Assembly: GCF_000716675.1 (NCBI RefSeq)
Contig: NZ_JNXT01000058.1
Location: forward strand, 1-53,121
Source: Streptomyces alboflavus
GTDB taxonomy: Bacteria; Actinomycetota; Actinomycetes; Streptomycetales; Streptomycetaceae
DNA: 53,121 bases
Reading direction: 5' to 3'
Shown here piece after piece: positions 23,391-31,045 of this stretch; within the stretch, counting starts at the first letter, position 1, and every line of letters begins with the position of its first letter. Under the pieces are notes generated by a model. It worked only from the letters and a program-made list of their open reading frames with translations, ran no database searches and was not told the origin of the DNA. The position numbers and the translations under genes are program-made.

Positions 23391-24371
23391 GTGGTTAAGC
23401 TCTCCGTCATCGTGCCGTTCTACAACGTGCAGCAATACGCGCCCGACACCTTGAAGTCCCTGCACGCGAACGTGCGCGAAGACTTCGAATTCATTTTCGT
23501 CGACGACTGTTCGACGGACGAAACCCCGGACGTGCTCGAGCGTGCCGCGCGCGAGCTGCCCGGCGCCGTCCACCTCAGACATGAACAGAACGGGGGCCTG
23601 GCCACGGCCCGCAACACGGGTCTGGACGCGGCCCGCGGCGAGTACATCACCTTCCTCGACGGCGACGACTGGCTCGCGCCCGGATACTACGAGCAACTGC
23701 TCGGCGCGATCGAGGAGTTGGGCTGCGACTTCGTCCGCACCGACCATGTGCAGTGCACGGCGCGCGCCCGCAGCGTGCACCGGGTGCCGCACGGCCTGCG
23801 CGGCGTGGTGATGTCGCCGCGCGACGTGATCCTGCCCGCCGACCGCTCCACGTCCGTGGACTACGCCTTCGCCTGGGCCGGGATGTACCACCGCCGCCTG
23901 CTCGACCAGGGCCTGCTGCACTTCACGCACGGGCTGCGCACGGCCGAGGACCGGCCGTGGATCTGGCGGCTGCACCGGGAGGCGAAGTCGTTCGCCGCGG
24001 TGGGGCTGCTCGGCGTCTTCTACCGGCGCGGGGTCGCCTCGTCGCTCACGCAGATCGGCGACGTCCGCCAGCTCGACTTCATCAAGGCGTTCGACCAGGT
24101 GGTGCGGGAGACGGCCGAGGACCGTGACGCGGACGTCCTGCTGCCGAAGGCCGTGCGCACGTACTGCGCGATCATCTCCCACCACCTGGGATCCATCGAA
24201 AGGTTCGAGCCGGCCGTGGCCCGGAAACTGAAGTCGCTGAGCGCCGCCGCGCTCAAGCGCATGCCGCAGGGCGTCCTCGACGAGGCCCTGGACTCCATGG
24301 ACGTGCAGCGCGCGACCCGGCTGCGCCGACTGCGCCGCCGCGCCGTCGGCGCCGGGGAGGTGGCCGCGTGA
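23391..24371 (+). CDS. family 2 glycosyltransferase
   Basis: The 326-residue GT-A enzyme begins VVKLSVIVPFYNVQQYA and has FIFVDDCSTDETPDVLERAA, NGGLATARNTGLDAARGEYI and FLDGDDWL (the DxD-type metal and nucleotide site at about residue 86). It would add a hexose, for example glucose, to the repeating unit of the wall polymer. The GTG at 23391 has no ribosome site, and a -10 like sequence is placed for a leaderless message. The stop overlaps the next gene by four bases (GTGA, 24368-24371), so the two are coupled. Confidence 0.88.
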   Translation: MVKLSVIVPFYNVQQYAPDTLKSLHANVREDFEFIFVDDCSTDETPDVLERAARELPGAVHLRHEQNGGLATARNTGLDAARGEYITFLDGDDWLAPGYYEQLLGAIEELGCDFVRTDHVQCTARARSVHRVPHGLRGVVMSPRDVILPADRSTSVDYAFAWAGMYHRRLLDQGLLHFTHGLRTAEDRPWIWRLHREAKSFAAVGLLGVFYRRGVASSLTQIGDVRQLDFIKAFDQVVRETAEDRDADVLLPKAVRTYCAIISHHLGSIERFEPAVARKLKSLSAAALKRMPQGVLDEALDSMDVQRATRLRRLRRRAVGAGEVAA

Positions 24372-25795
24372 GCCCCGCAGGCCAGGCCGTTCCCGACCCG
24401 CACGCCGCCGCCCTCGCCGCCGCGCGCCCCGACGCCCGCCGCCGCACCACGCAGATCTTCTTCGCGTCCACGCTGTACGGCGTCGCCACCCTGGCCGCCG
24501 CCCTGGACGCCGACCGCTTCGGCCCGGCCGACCGGCGCGTCCTGCTGATCGCCAACAACGCGGCGACCCCGGAGACCACGCCGTCCGTCGACACGATGCC
24601 CGGCTTCGAGCGGCTGCGCGGCCGCTTCGACGACGTGCTCTCGTGGAACGAGGCCATCTCGCCCTTCCACCCGGGCAGTTGGTCCCCGCGCGGCGACGAC
24701 CTGCCGCTGTGGCAGCGCTATCTGCGGCTCGCCTGGAACCTCGGCGACGACAACGTCGAGCTGGCCGTGGAGTCCATCCAGGTCAACCCGGCGCTCGCGC
24801 TGACGCAGATCTTCACGGGCGCGCCCGTGGACGTCTACGCCGACGGCCTGATGAGCTACGGCCCCACCCGCAACAAGATCGACCCGCTGGTCGGCACCCG
24901 GGTGCGACGGCTGCTCCACCTCGACCTGGTGCCCGGCCTGAAACCGCTCCTGCTCACCGAGTTCGGCGTCGAGCCCGAGCTCGTACCGACCGACACCTTC
25001 CTGAAGGTCCTCGGCGAACTCGCCGACAGCGAGGCCGATTCGGGCGCCCTGGACGCGCTCGCGCGGACCGGTGAACCGGCGCTGCTGCTCGGCCAGTACC
25101 TCTCCGCCCTGAACATCCTTAACCCCGACGAGGAAGAGGACCTGCACGCGCGGATGCTGCGCGGGGCGGCGGCGCTCGGGCACACCCGGGTGGTGTTCAA
25201 GCCCCATCCGACGGCGCCCGCGCGCTGGTCGCGGCAGCTGGAGCAGGAGGCCGAGCGGCTCGGCGTGGAGCTGACCGTCCTGGACACGCCGGTGCTCGCC
25301 GAGGTGCTCTACCAGCGGCTGCGGCCCGGCCTCGTCGTCGGCTGCTTCTCCACGGCGCTGCTCACCGCCTCCGCGTTCTACGACCTGCCGGTGGCCCGCA
25401 TCGGCACGGAGACGCTCCTGGAGCGCCTGAAGCCGTACGAGAACAGCAACCGCATCCCGGTCACGCTGGTCGACGCGCTGCTGCCCGAGCTCGGCGACCG
25501 CGAGGCCGTCTCCGGGCGGCGCAAGGAGCCGGACGTGGCAGCGCTGAGCGGTCTGGTGCGTGCGGTGGGCTTCGCCATGCAGCCCAAGATCTACCCGAGC
25601 CTGCGCCCGGCCACGGAGCGCTATCTCGCGGCGCAGCTGAACGAGCGCACCTGGCGGTACTTCAAGAAGCGCAGGCTGACCGCGCTCGCGCTGCCCGGCG
25701 GGATCCCGGTGCAGCTCGCGTTCATCCCGCGCAACGCGGCGGTGCGGAAGGTGGCGCGGCGGGCCCGGTCGATCAAGCGGGCGGCGCTGGGCTGA
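24368..25795 (+). CDS. alpha-2,8-polysialyltransferase family protein
   Basis: The 475-residue protein fits the bacterial polysialyltransferase (POLYST) family: TTQIFFASTLYGVATLAAAL at about residues 27-46, VDVYADGLMSYGPTRNK, VFKPHPTAP (the HP motif of bacterial sialyltransferases), and GCFSTALLTASAFYDLPVAR, matching the conserved S/T-rich motif. These enzymes join CMP-activated nonulosonic acids to a polymer. It is translated from GTG 24368 in overlap with the glycosyltransferase and ends in a terminator, so these two form one operon divergent from the synthase operon. Confidence 0.83.
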   Translation: MSPAGQAVPDPHAAALAAARPDARRRTTQIFFASTLYGVATLAAALDADRFGPADRRVLLIANNAATPETTPSVDTMPGFERLRGRFDDVLSWNEAISPFHPGSWSPRGDDLPLWQRYLRLAWNLGDDNVELAVESIQVNPALALTQIFTGAPVDVYADGLMSYGPTRNKIDPLVGTRVRRLLHLDLVPGLKPLLLTEFGVEPELVPTDTFLKVLGELADSEADSGALDALARTGEPALLLGQYLSALNILNPDEEEDLHARMLRGAAALGHTRVVFKPHPTAPARWSRQLEQEAERLGVELTVLDTPVLAEVLYQRLRPGLVVGCFSTALLTASAFYDLPVARIGTETLLERLKPYENSNRIPVTLVDALLPELGDREAVSGRRKEPDVAALSGLVRAVGFAMQPKIYPSLRPATERYLAAQLNERTWRYFKKRRLTALALPGGIPVQLAFIPRNAAVRKVARRARSIKRAALG

Positions 25796-25818
25796 GCAGG
25801 GGCGTTCCGCCGGGGTTT

Positions 25819-25854
25819 CCGGGGTGCGGGGCATCGGCGTGCCGCGCACCCCGG
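25819..25854 (+). terminator. hairpin after the polysialyltransferase gene
   Basis: CCGGGGTGCG (25819-25828) pairs with CGCACCCCGG (25845-25854), and GGCA/TGCC continues the stem after one mismatch around a six-base loop. The remaining bases to 26039 should contain the promoter of the methyltransferase gene. Confidence 0.75.
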
Positions 25855-26039
25855 CTGCGGGTAAGGTGAAAATCCGCTCGCGTTCACGGGGAATTCATCT
25901 TCCCGGGCCTTCTCGGCCGTTCCGCGCAAGTTCTGCGGATGTCCAAAAGCAGCATTGCGGCACGCGCCTTGACCGCTTCCGGGGTATCCCCTAGTTTCCC
26001 GGGAAGCTTGCGTCCGCAACAAGAGAGTGGTTTTCCCTC

Positions 26040-26972
26040 ATGCCTGCTGCGCACGACATATCCACGCCGCCGCAAGAGCTCAGTGACGTTCCCGGCTGGT
26101 TCCCGAATCTTGATCAAATGCTGTTCGACTGGCTGCTGACCCGGCAGGAGAGCCGGGGAGTTCGGGGCGATCTCCTGGAGATCGGCGTCTATATGGGCAA
26201 GAGTGCGATTTTCCTCGGCCATCATCTGGTCGACGGCGAGGGCTACACGGTCTGTGACCTCTTCGAGGACGAGGCACCGGACGGCGCCAACAAGGCGGAG
26301 TCCGACAAGTCCTACCCGACGCTGACCAAGCAGGCCTTCGAGCGGAACTACCTGTCGTTCCACGACGCCTTGCCGCGCGTCCTGCGCGGGCCGAGCTCGG
26401 TGGTGCCGGACGAGGTCACGCCGAAGTCCTGCCGGTTCGTGCACGTCGACGCCTCGCACCTGTACGAGCACGTGCAGGGCGACATCGGCGCGGCCAGGGA
26501 CACGCTGCTGCCCGAGGGCATCGTGGTCCTGGACGACTTCCGCTCCGAGCACACGCCGGGCGTGTCCATCGCGGCCTGGGAGGCGGTGCTCAACCGCGGC
26601 CTGAAGCCGATCTGCCTGAGCACGCAGAAGCTGTACGGCACCTGGGACGAGCCGGGGCCCGTGCAGGAGGAACTGCTCGACATGGTGCGGCGGCGGGACG
26701 ACTGCCATCTGAGCGTGCAGGAGGCCGCCGGGCACCGGATCATCCGGGTCAAGTCCAAGAAGGGCATGCGGGCCCCGGAGTTCCCGCCCTCACGGCACTA
26801 CCGCACCCACGCGGCCACCCGGCCCGGCGCCCAGGAGCCCGGCCCCCGCGCCGCCGCCCCGGCCCCCGCGTCCGGCGCCCGCCGCCCCGCCGCCGCCCGC
26901 GCCCGCCGCCTCGCCGCCGACCTGCTCCCGCCGGTCGTCACACGGGCCGTGCGCCGGGGCCGAGCAGGGTGA
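26040..26972 (+). CDS. class I SAM-dependent methyltransferase
   Basis: The first 245 residues or so form a Methyltransf_24-type Rossmann domain. DLLEIGVYMGKSA is the SAM-binding motif I, FVHVDASHLYEHVQGD with a metal-ligand Asp/His pattern follows, then GIVVLDDFRSEHTPGVS. The domain resembles TylF/CmcI-like O-methyltransferases. The C-terminal 55 residues are an Ala/Arg/Pro-rich tail (PRAAAPAPASGARRPAAARA). Its gene follows the polymer operon in the same direction behind a terminator, and O-methylation of the wall polymer is a reasonable guess. The last 35 bases overlap the end of the convergent TetR gene. Confidence 0.82.
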   Translation: MPAAHDISTPPQELSDVPGWFPNLDQMLFDWLLTRQESRGVRGDLLEIGVYMGKSAIFLGHHLVDGEGYTVCDLFEDEAPDGANKAESDKSYPTLTKQAFERNYLSFHDALPRVLRGPSSVVPDEVTPKSCRFVHVDASHLYEHVQGDIGAARDTLLPEGIVVLDDFRSEHTPGVSIAAWEAVLNRGLKPICLSTQKLYGTWDEPGPVQEELLDMVRRRDDCHLSVQEAAGHRIIRVKSKKGMRAPEFPPSRHYRTHAATRPGAQEPGPRAAAPAPASGARRPAAARARRLAADLLPPVVTRAVRRGRAG

Positions 26973-27630
26973 CGCCGACCCCGGCCACCACCGCCGCGAG
27001 GCCCGCCTCGAAGCCGTCCTCGTAGCCCCGGAACATCTCCTCGCCCGCGGCCGCCGCCAGCGGGTAGTCCTTCAGACGCTCGGCGCGCGCGACCAGGTCG
27101 TACCCTTCGCCGTCGGCGCCCGCCGCACCCGCAGCGCCCTCTGCGCCCGCCGCACCCGGGCGCGGCCCTGAGGCCTGCTCCTCGATGACGTACCCGATGG
27201 TGTAGCTCATCGCGGTCATCAGGGCGCGGGCCGCCGCGCCCGTGGTGAAGCCCGCCTCGGTGAGGCGGCGCAGCTGGGCCTCCACGGGGGCCGCGTACGA
27301 CGTGTCCGTGAAGTACGTGCCGCTGTAGACCTTCGCGCCGTCGCGGTAGTGCAGCAGCATGCGGCGCAGGGCGCGCATCGCCGTCGTGACGGAGGTCTGC
27401 CAGTCGGCGTCCGGCGTGCCCGCGAGGTCGGCCGCCGCGCCGCGCACCATCTCCGTCGCCATCTCGTCGAGCAGCGCCTGCTTGTCCTTGAAGTGCCAGT
27501 ACAGAGCCGGTGCCTTGACGTCCAGCTCCTTGGCGATGGCGCGCAGGGTCAGGCCGTCGAGCCCGGTCTCGTTCAGGAGGTCGAGCGCGACGCGCGCCAC
27601 CCGCCGCCGGTCCAGTCGTGTCGTAGCCAC
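26938..27630 (-). CDS. TetR-family repressor with TetR_C domain
   Basis: The 230-residue protein starts at GTG 27630. The helix-turn-helix is at about residues 8-55 (RRRVARVALDLLNETGLDGL, then RAIAKELDVKAPALYWHFKD). The ligand domain has the TetR class C-terminal pattern (LHYRDGAKVYSGTYF) and contains a Gly/Ala-rich insertion (GAAGAEGAAGAAGAD). Its gene is divergent from the flavin monooxygenase, with two copies of CTTAAC-N3-GTTAAG between and just inside the starts. It most likely represses both genes and is released by a small aromatic compound or drug. Confidence 0.92.
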   Translation of the reverse strand: MATTRLDRRRVARVALDLLNETGLDGLTLRAIAKELDVKAPALYWHFKDKQALLDEMATEMVRGAAADLAGTPDADWQTSVTTAMRALRRMLLHYRDGAKVYSGTYFTDTSYAAPVEAQLRRLTEAGFTTGAAARALMTAMSYTIGYVIEEQASGPRPGAAGAEGAAGAAGADGEGYDLVARAERLKDYPLAAAAGEEMFRGYEDGFEAGLAAVVAGVGVTLLGPGARPV

Positions 27631-27631
27631 C

Positions 27632-27689
27632 TTGACAACTTAACACCGTTAAGCGCACTCTCGGGGGCATGACACTTAACAGCGTTAAG
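27632..27689 (+). promoter_or_regulatory. TetR double operator and leaderless promoter
   Basis: CTTAACACCGTTAAG (27639-27653) and CTTAACAGCGTTAAG (27675-27689) have identical arms and lie 36 bases apart centre to centre. The first is between a TTGACA -35 box (27632-27637) and CACTCT (27656-27661), a weak -10 that would start transcription at about the ATG of the monooxygenase (27669). The second covers codons 3-7 of that gene. Binding at either would block the promoter. Confidence 0.8.
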
Positions 27690-29192
27690 GCAATCACCTC
27701 AAACCACCCGGATGCGGTGACGACGACCGAGGTCCTCGTCGTCGGCGCCGGGCCCACCGGCCTGTCCCTCGCCGTCGACCTGGCGCGCCGGGGCGTGCGC
27801 GCCCTCGTCGTGGAGCGGTCCGCGGGCCTCTTCCCCGGTTCGCGCGGCAAGGGCGTCCAGCCCCGCACGCTGGAGGTCTTCGACGACCTCGGGGTGGTGG
27901 GGGCGATCCTGGCGGCGGGCGGGGCGCCGCCGGTCGGCATGGTGTGGCGGGGCGGCGAGCGGCAGGGCGAGTACCGCATGTTCGACGAGCAGGAGCCGAC
28001 GGACGCGGCGCCGTACACGGGCCCGGTGCTCGTGCCGCAGTGGCGCACGCAGGAGATCCTGTACGCGCGCCTGACGGAGCTGGGCGGGTCGGTCGCGTTC
28101 GGCACGGAGGTCACCGGGATCGCGCAGGACGCGGACGGGGTCACGGCACACCTGGCGGGCGGCGGCACGGTCCGCGCGGCGTACGCGGTCGCTGCGGACG
28201 GCGGCCGCTCCGCCGTGCGCCGCGCGCTCGGCATCGGAATGACCGGAGAGACCGTCGACCCGCAGCCGATGCTGGTCGCCGACATCCGCATAGCCGACGG
28301 CGCGCTCGACCGGGACAACTGGCACATGTTCCCGCCGGCCGGCGCCCACCCGTCCGAAGGCGCCGCGGGCAGCGGCGACTTCGCGGCGATCTGCCCGCTG
28401 CCGGGGATCCCGGACTTCCAGCTGGTCGCCCGGTTCACGGGCGGCGCCGAGCCCGACCTCTCCCCCGACGGCGTACGCGAAGCGGTGGCCGCGCGCACCC
28501 ACCTCACCGCCGCCGACGTCACCGAGGTCCGCTGGGCCTCCGACTTCCGGCCGCGCGCCGCGCTCGCGGACGCCTTCCGCGCGGGCCGCGTGTTCCTCGC
28601 GGGCGACGCGGCGCACGTGCACTCCCCCGCGGGCGGCCAGGGCCTGAACACCAGCGTGCAGGACGCCTACAACCTGGGCTGGAAGCTGGGTGCGGTGCTG
28701 CGGCTCGGGGCGGACGCGGGGCTGCTCGACACGTACGAGGAGGAGCGGCGGGCGAACGCCGCGCGGATGCTCGACCTGTCCACGCGCATCCACCACGGCA
28801 CCGGCAGGCGCGGCGCGGCCACCCGCCAACTCGGCCTGGGCTACCGGGAATCCTCCCTCTCCCTGGACACGTCGACGACCACCTCGGACACCGCGCCCCG
28901 GGCGGGCGACCGCGCCCCGGACGCCCCGCTGGGCGGCACCCGAGGCGGCCGCCTCTTCGACGCCTTCCGCGGCCCGCACTTCACGCTGCTCGCGGTGGCC
29001 ACTGACACCGAACTCCCGTACCTGAAGCCCGACTTGGTCCACTTGCACCGCATGGCCGAGTGCGCCCCGTACGGAACGGGGCTGCACCTGATCCGCCCGG
29101 ACGGATACATCGCCTGGACGGGCCAGGACGAGCCCGGCCTCAGGAAGTATTTGACCTCAACTAAACTTGAGGTCCTAAGTTCGGGGACATGA
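27669..29192 (+). CDS. FAD-dependent aromatic monooxygenase
   Basis: The 507-residue protein belongs to the PHBH-like class A flavin monooxygenases, including polyketide and rifampicin hydroxylases. The FAD-binding VVGAGPTGLSLAVDLARRG is near residues 24-42, the DG motif near 175 (YAVAADGGRSAVRRALG) and the GD motif near 313 (VFLAGDAAHVHSPAGGQGLN). A thioredoxin-like C-terminal part follows. It uses NAD(P)H and oxygen to hydroxylate an aromatic or enol substrate. The divergent TetR gene implies induction by that substrate, as in detoxification. The last 15 codons (from about 29148) coincide with a regulatory site for the next gene, so the C-terminal residues are probably unconstrained. Confidence 0.9.
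   Translation: MTLNSVKAITSNHPDAVTTTEVLVVGAGPTGLSLAVDLARRGVRALVVERSAGLFPGSRGKGVQPRTLEVFDDLGVVGAILAAGGAPPVGMVWRGGERQGEYRMFDEQEPTDAAPYTGPVLVPQWRTQEILYARLTELGGSVAFGTEVTGIAQDADGVTAHLAGGGTVRAAYAVAADGGRSAVRRALGIGMTGETVDPQPMLVADIRIADGALDRDNWHMFPPAGAHPSEGAAGSGDFAAICPLPGIPDFQLVARFTGGAEPDLSPDGVREAVAARTHLTAADVTEVRWASDFRPRAALADAFRAGRVFLAGDAAHVHSPAGGQGLNTSVQDAYNLGWKLGAVLRLGADAGLLDTYEEERRANAARMLDLSTRIHHGTGRRGAATRQLGLGYRESSLSLDTSTTTSDTAPRAGDRAPDAPLGGTRGGRLFDAFRGPHFTLLAVATDTELPYLKPDLVHLHRMAECAPYGTGLHLIRPDGYIAWTGQDEPGLRKYLTSTKLEVLSSGT
29151..29181 (+). promoter_or_regulatory. SoxR/MerR-type promoter of the MarR gene
   Basis: TTGACC (29151-29156) and TAAGTT (29176-29181) are separated by a 19-base spacer containing the inverted repeat CCTCAA-CTAAAC-TTGAGG. 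This matches the SoxR box (CCTCAAGTTAACTTGAGG is the form I remember) in both arms. Overlong spacers with a central palindrome are the mark of MerR-family activation. Transcription would start at about 29188-29189, the ATG of the next gene. Confidence 0.75.
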
Positions 29193-29689
29193 CGAACACG
29201 AACGCGAACGCGAAGATCCCTTTCACCCCGTCCCACAGCGACACCGAGCTGGTCAACCAGCCGATCGGCTACTGGAGTTCGGCGGCGGGCAAGGCCGTCG
29301 TCCACCACATCCGCACGATGCTCGCCGAGAACGGCCTCACCCAGCCGCAGTGGTGGATCCTGAACCAGGTCGTCGGCCACGAGAACGGCCGCGACCGCAG
29401 AGAGGTCGTCCAAGTCCTGCGCGGCTACCTGGAGTTCGGCGAAGGGCCGCTGGAGCACGACATCGACTCCCTGATCGGCCGGGCGCTGCTCACCCAGGAC
29501 CCGGACATCGCAAACGCCCCGCTGCGCATCACGGAGGCGGGCACGGAGCTGCAGAAGCGGGTCGCGGCGCTGCAGGGACGGACCCGCGCGGAGATCCACG
29601 AGGGCATCGACGACGCGGACTACGTACGCGCCCTGAAGGTCCTCCAGCGCATGATCCACAACGTGGACGGGCAGGCCTGGCACCACTGA
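29189..29689 (+). CDS. MarR-family winged-helix regulator
   Basis: The 166-residue protein has the MarR fold order: an N-terminal dimerisation helix (PIGYWSSAAGKAVVHHIRTM), TQPQWWILNQVV and the wing around LLTQDPDIANAPLRITEAG, then a long C-terminal helix pair. It probably binds DNA as a dimer, perhaps in redox or drug response. Its ATG overlaps the stop of the monooxygenase gene (ATGA) and there is no ribosome site; the promoter inside the end of that gene fits a leaderless message. It ends 75 bases before the transpeptidase gene. Confidence 0.8.
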   Translation: MTNTNANAKIPFTPSHSDTELVNQPIGYWSSAAGKAVVHHIRTMLAENGLTQPQWWILNQVVGHENGRDRREVVQVLRGYLEFGEGPLEHDIDSLIGRALLTQDPDIANAPLRITEAGTELQKRVAALQGRTRAEIHEGIDDADYVRALKVLQRMIHNVDGQAWHH

Positions 29690-29764
29690 CGCAGGCTTCC
29701 CAAGCATTCGCTCATGGGAAACACTTCGGGGTGTGTTGTCCGGTGGAGCGGTGTGGGGGATGCG

Positions 29765-30703
29765 ATGAGCAGGGACGCGACAGCCAGGGGACGCGCGGCG
29801 GCGGGGGCCGTCGTCGCGCTGGCCCTGGCGTGCGGGTGCACGGCGCAGGCGGTGGAGACGACGAGCAAGGACAAGAAGTCGCCAGCCACCCGCCCGTCTT
29901 CGGCCAACTCCTCGCCCACGCCGAGCGAATCACCCCTGAAGAAGATGAAGTCCCCTGTGTCCCGCGCGGAGTTGCCGCAGTCGAGGACCCCGGACGTGCC
30001 GTCGACACCGTCCACGCCGCCGCCCCGGCCGCGCACCAGCACGCCGCCGCCACCGGCCCCGCCGGAGCCGGGCCCCGTCGTCCTGGCGCGCGGCCAGGAC
30101 GGCAGGAAGGTGCGTGAACTCCAGGCACGGCTGCGGCAGATCGGCTGGTTCGGGCAGAACCCGACGGGGACGTACGGCCCGGTCACGGCGACCGCCGTCG
30201 AGGGCTTCCAGGGCAAGCGCGGCCTGCTGCGGACCGGCGCGACCGACACCCGTACCTGGGACCGGCTGCTCGCCATGACGCGCGAGCCGACGAAGGCCGA
30301 GCTGTACCCCGACGGCGGCATGCCCCCCGCCAAGCCGGACCGGCGCTGTCTGACCGGCCGGGTCATGTGCATCAGCAAGGAGAGCCGCACGCTGACCTGG
30401 ATGGTCGACGGCAAGGCCGTGACGACGGTCGACGTCCGCTTCGGCTCGGAGTACACGCCGACGCGCGAGGGCGAGTTCCAGGTGTTCTGGAAGAACCGCG
30501 ACCACGTCTCGACGCTGTACGACACCCCCATGCCGTACGCCATGTTCTTCAGCGGCGGCCAGGCCGTGCACTACTCGTCCGACTTCGCAGCCAGGGGCTA
30601 CAACGGCGCGTCCCACGGCTGCGTGAACGTACGCGACAAGAAGGGCATAGCAAAGCTCTTCAAGCAGGTCAGGACGGGCGACAGGGTGGTCATCTACAAG
30701 TGA
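29765..30703 (+). CDS. L,D-transpeptidase with peptidoglycan-binding domain
   Basis: The 312-residue exported enzyme starts at ATG 29765. A signal peptide (GRAAAGAVVALALACGC) ends in a possible but imperfect lipobox. A Pro/Ser/Thr-rich wall spacer (about 35-110) follows, then a PG_binding_1 domain (RELQARLRQIGWFGQ, TATAVEGFQGKRGL) and the YkuD catalytic domain at the C-terminus. The active-site signature is HYSSDFAARGYNGASHGCVN, including the conserved His, Ser-His-Gly-Cys and Asn. It would make 3-3 peptide crosslinks in the outer wall. It ends in a hairpin. Confidence 0.92.
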   Translation: MSRDATARGRAAAGAVVALALACGCTAQAVETTSKDKKSPATRPSSANSSPTPSESPLKKMKSPVSRAELPQSRTPDVPSTPSTPPPRPRTSTPPPPAPPEPGPVVLARGQDGRKVRELQARLRQIGWFGQNPTGTYGPVTATAVEGFQGKRGLLRTGATDTRTWDRLLAMTREPTKAELYPDGGMPPAKPDRRCLTGRVMCISKESRTLTWMVDGKAVTTVDVRFGSEYTPTREGEFQVFWKNRDHVSTLYDTPMPYAMFFSGGQAVHYSSDFAARGYNGASHGCVNVRDKKGIAKLFKQVRTGDRVVIYK

Positions 30704-30782
30704 CCTGCAAGGGTGCCCGAGATCTTGCCCCCAGAACAACCGCAACCACCCATTGAGCAACCCCAACGGCGATCAATTTGGT

Positions 30783-30848
30783 CCGCGAGAGCGGCGCCGG
30801 CTTAGGCGCAAGAAGATGCCCGCGAGAGCGGCGCCGGCTTAGGCGCAA
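30783..30848. repeat. 29-bp direct repeat beyond the transpeptidase gene
   Basis: A 29-base sequence starting ccgcgagagcggcgccgg occurs perfectly at 30783-30811 and 30820-30848, period 37. Each copy contains gcggcgccg, a small palindrome. It sits in the 342-base gap 30704-31045 just before the terminator. Confidence 0.85.
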
Positions 30849-30854
30849 AGAACA

Positions 30855-30891
30855 GCGCGGGCGGGATCGGGGGAACGTATCCCGCCCGCGC
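30855..30891. terminator. strong bidirectional hairpin
   Basis: A perfect 13-bp stem (GCGCGGGCGGGAT with its complement) has an 11-base loop. It lies between converging genes: the transpeptidase (+) and the sigma-associated membrane protein (-), and could stop both. Confidence 0.8.
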
Positions 30892-31045
30892 CAGTGGCAC
30901 TGAGCCGTAGGTACGGGGGGAACCCCGGCTCGTGCGCAGCCGATGACCAGTCGGCTCACTACTTACTGCGCCGTCGATTCGGAAAACGTCACACCCTGGG
31001 GGTGCGGCCTGGATCACACTTTCGTGGCGGGTGCACGGAGTGCGG

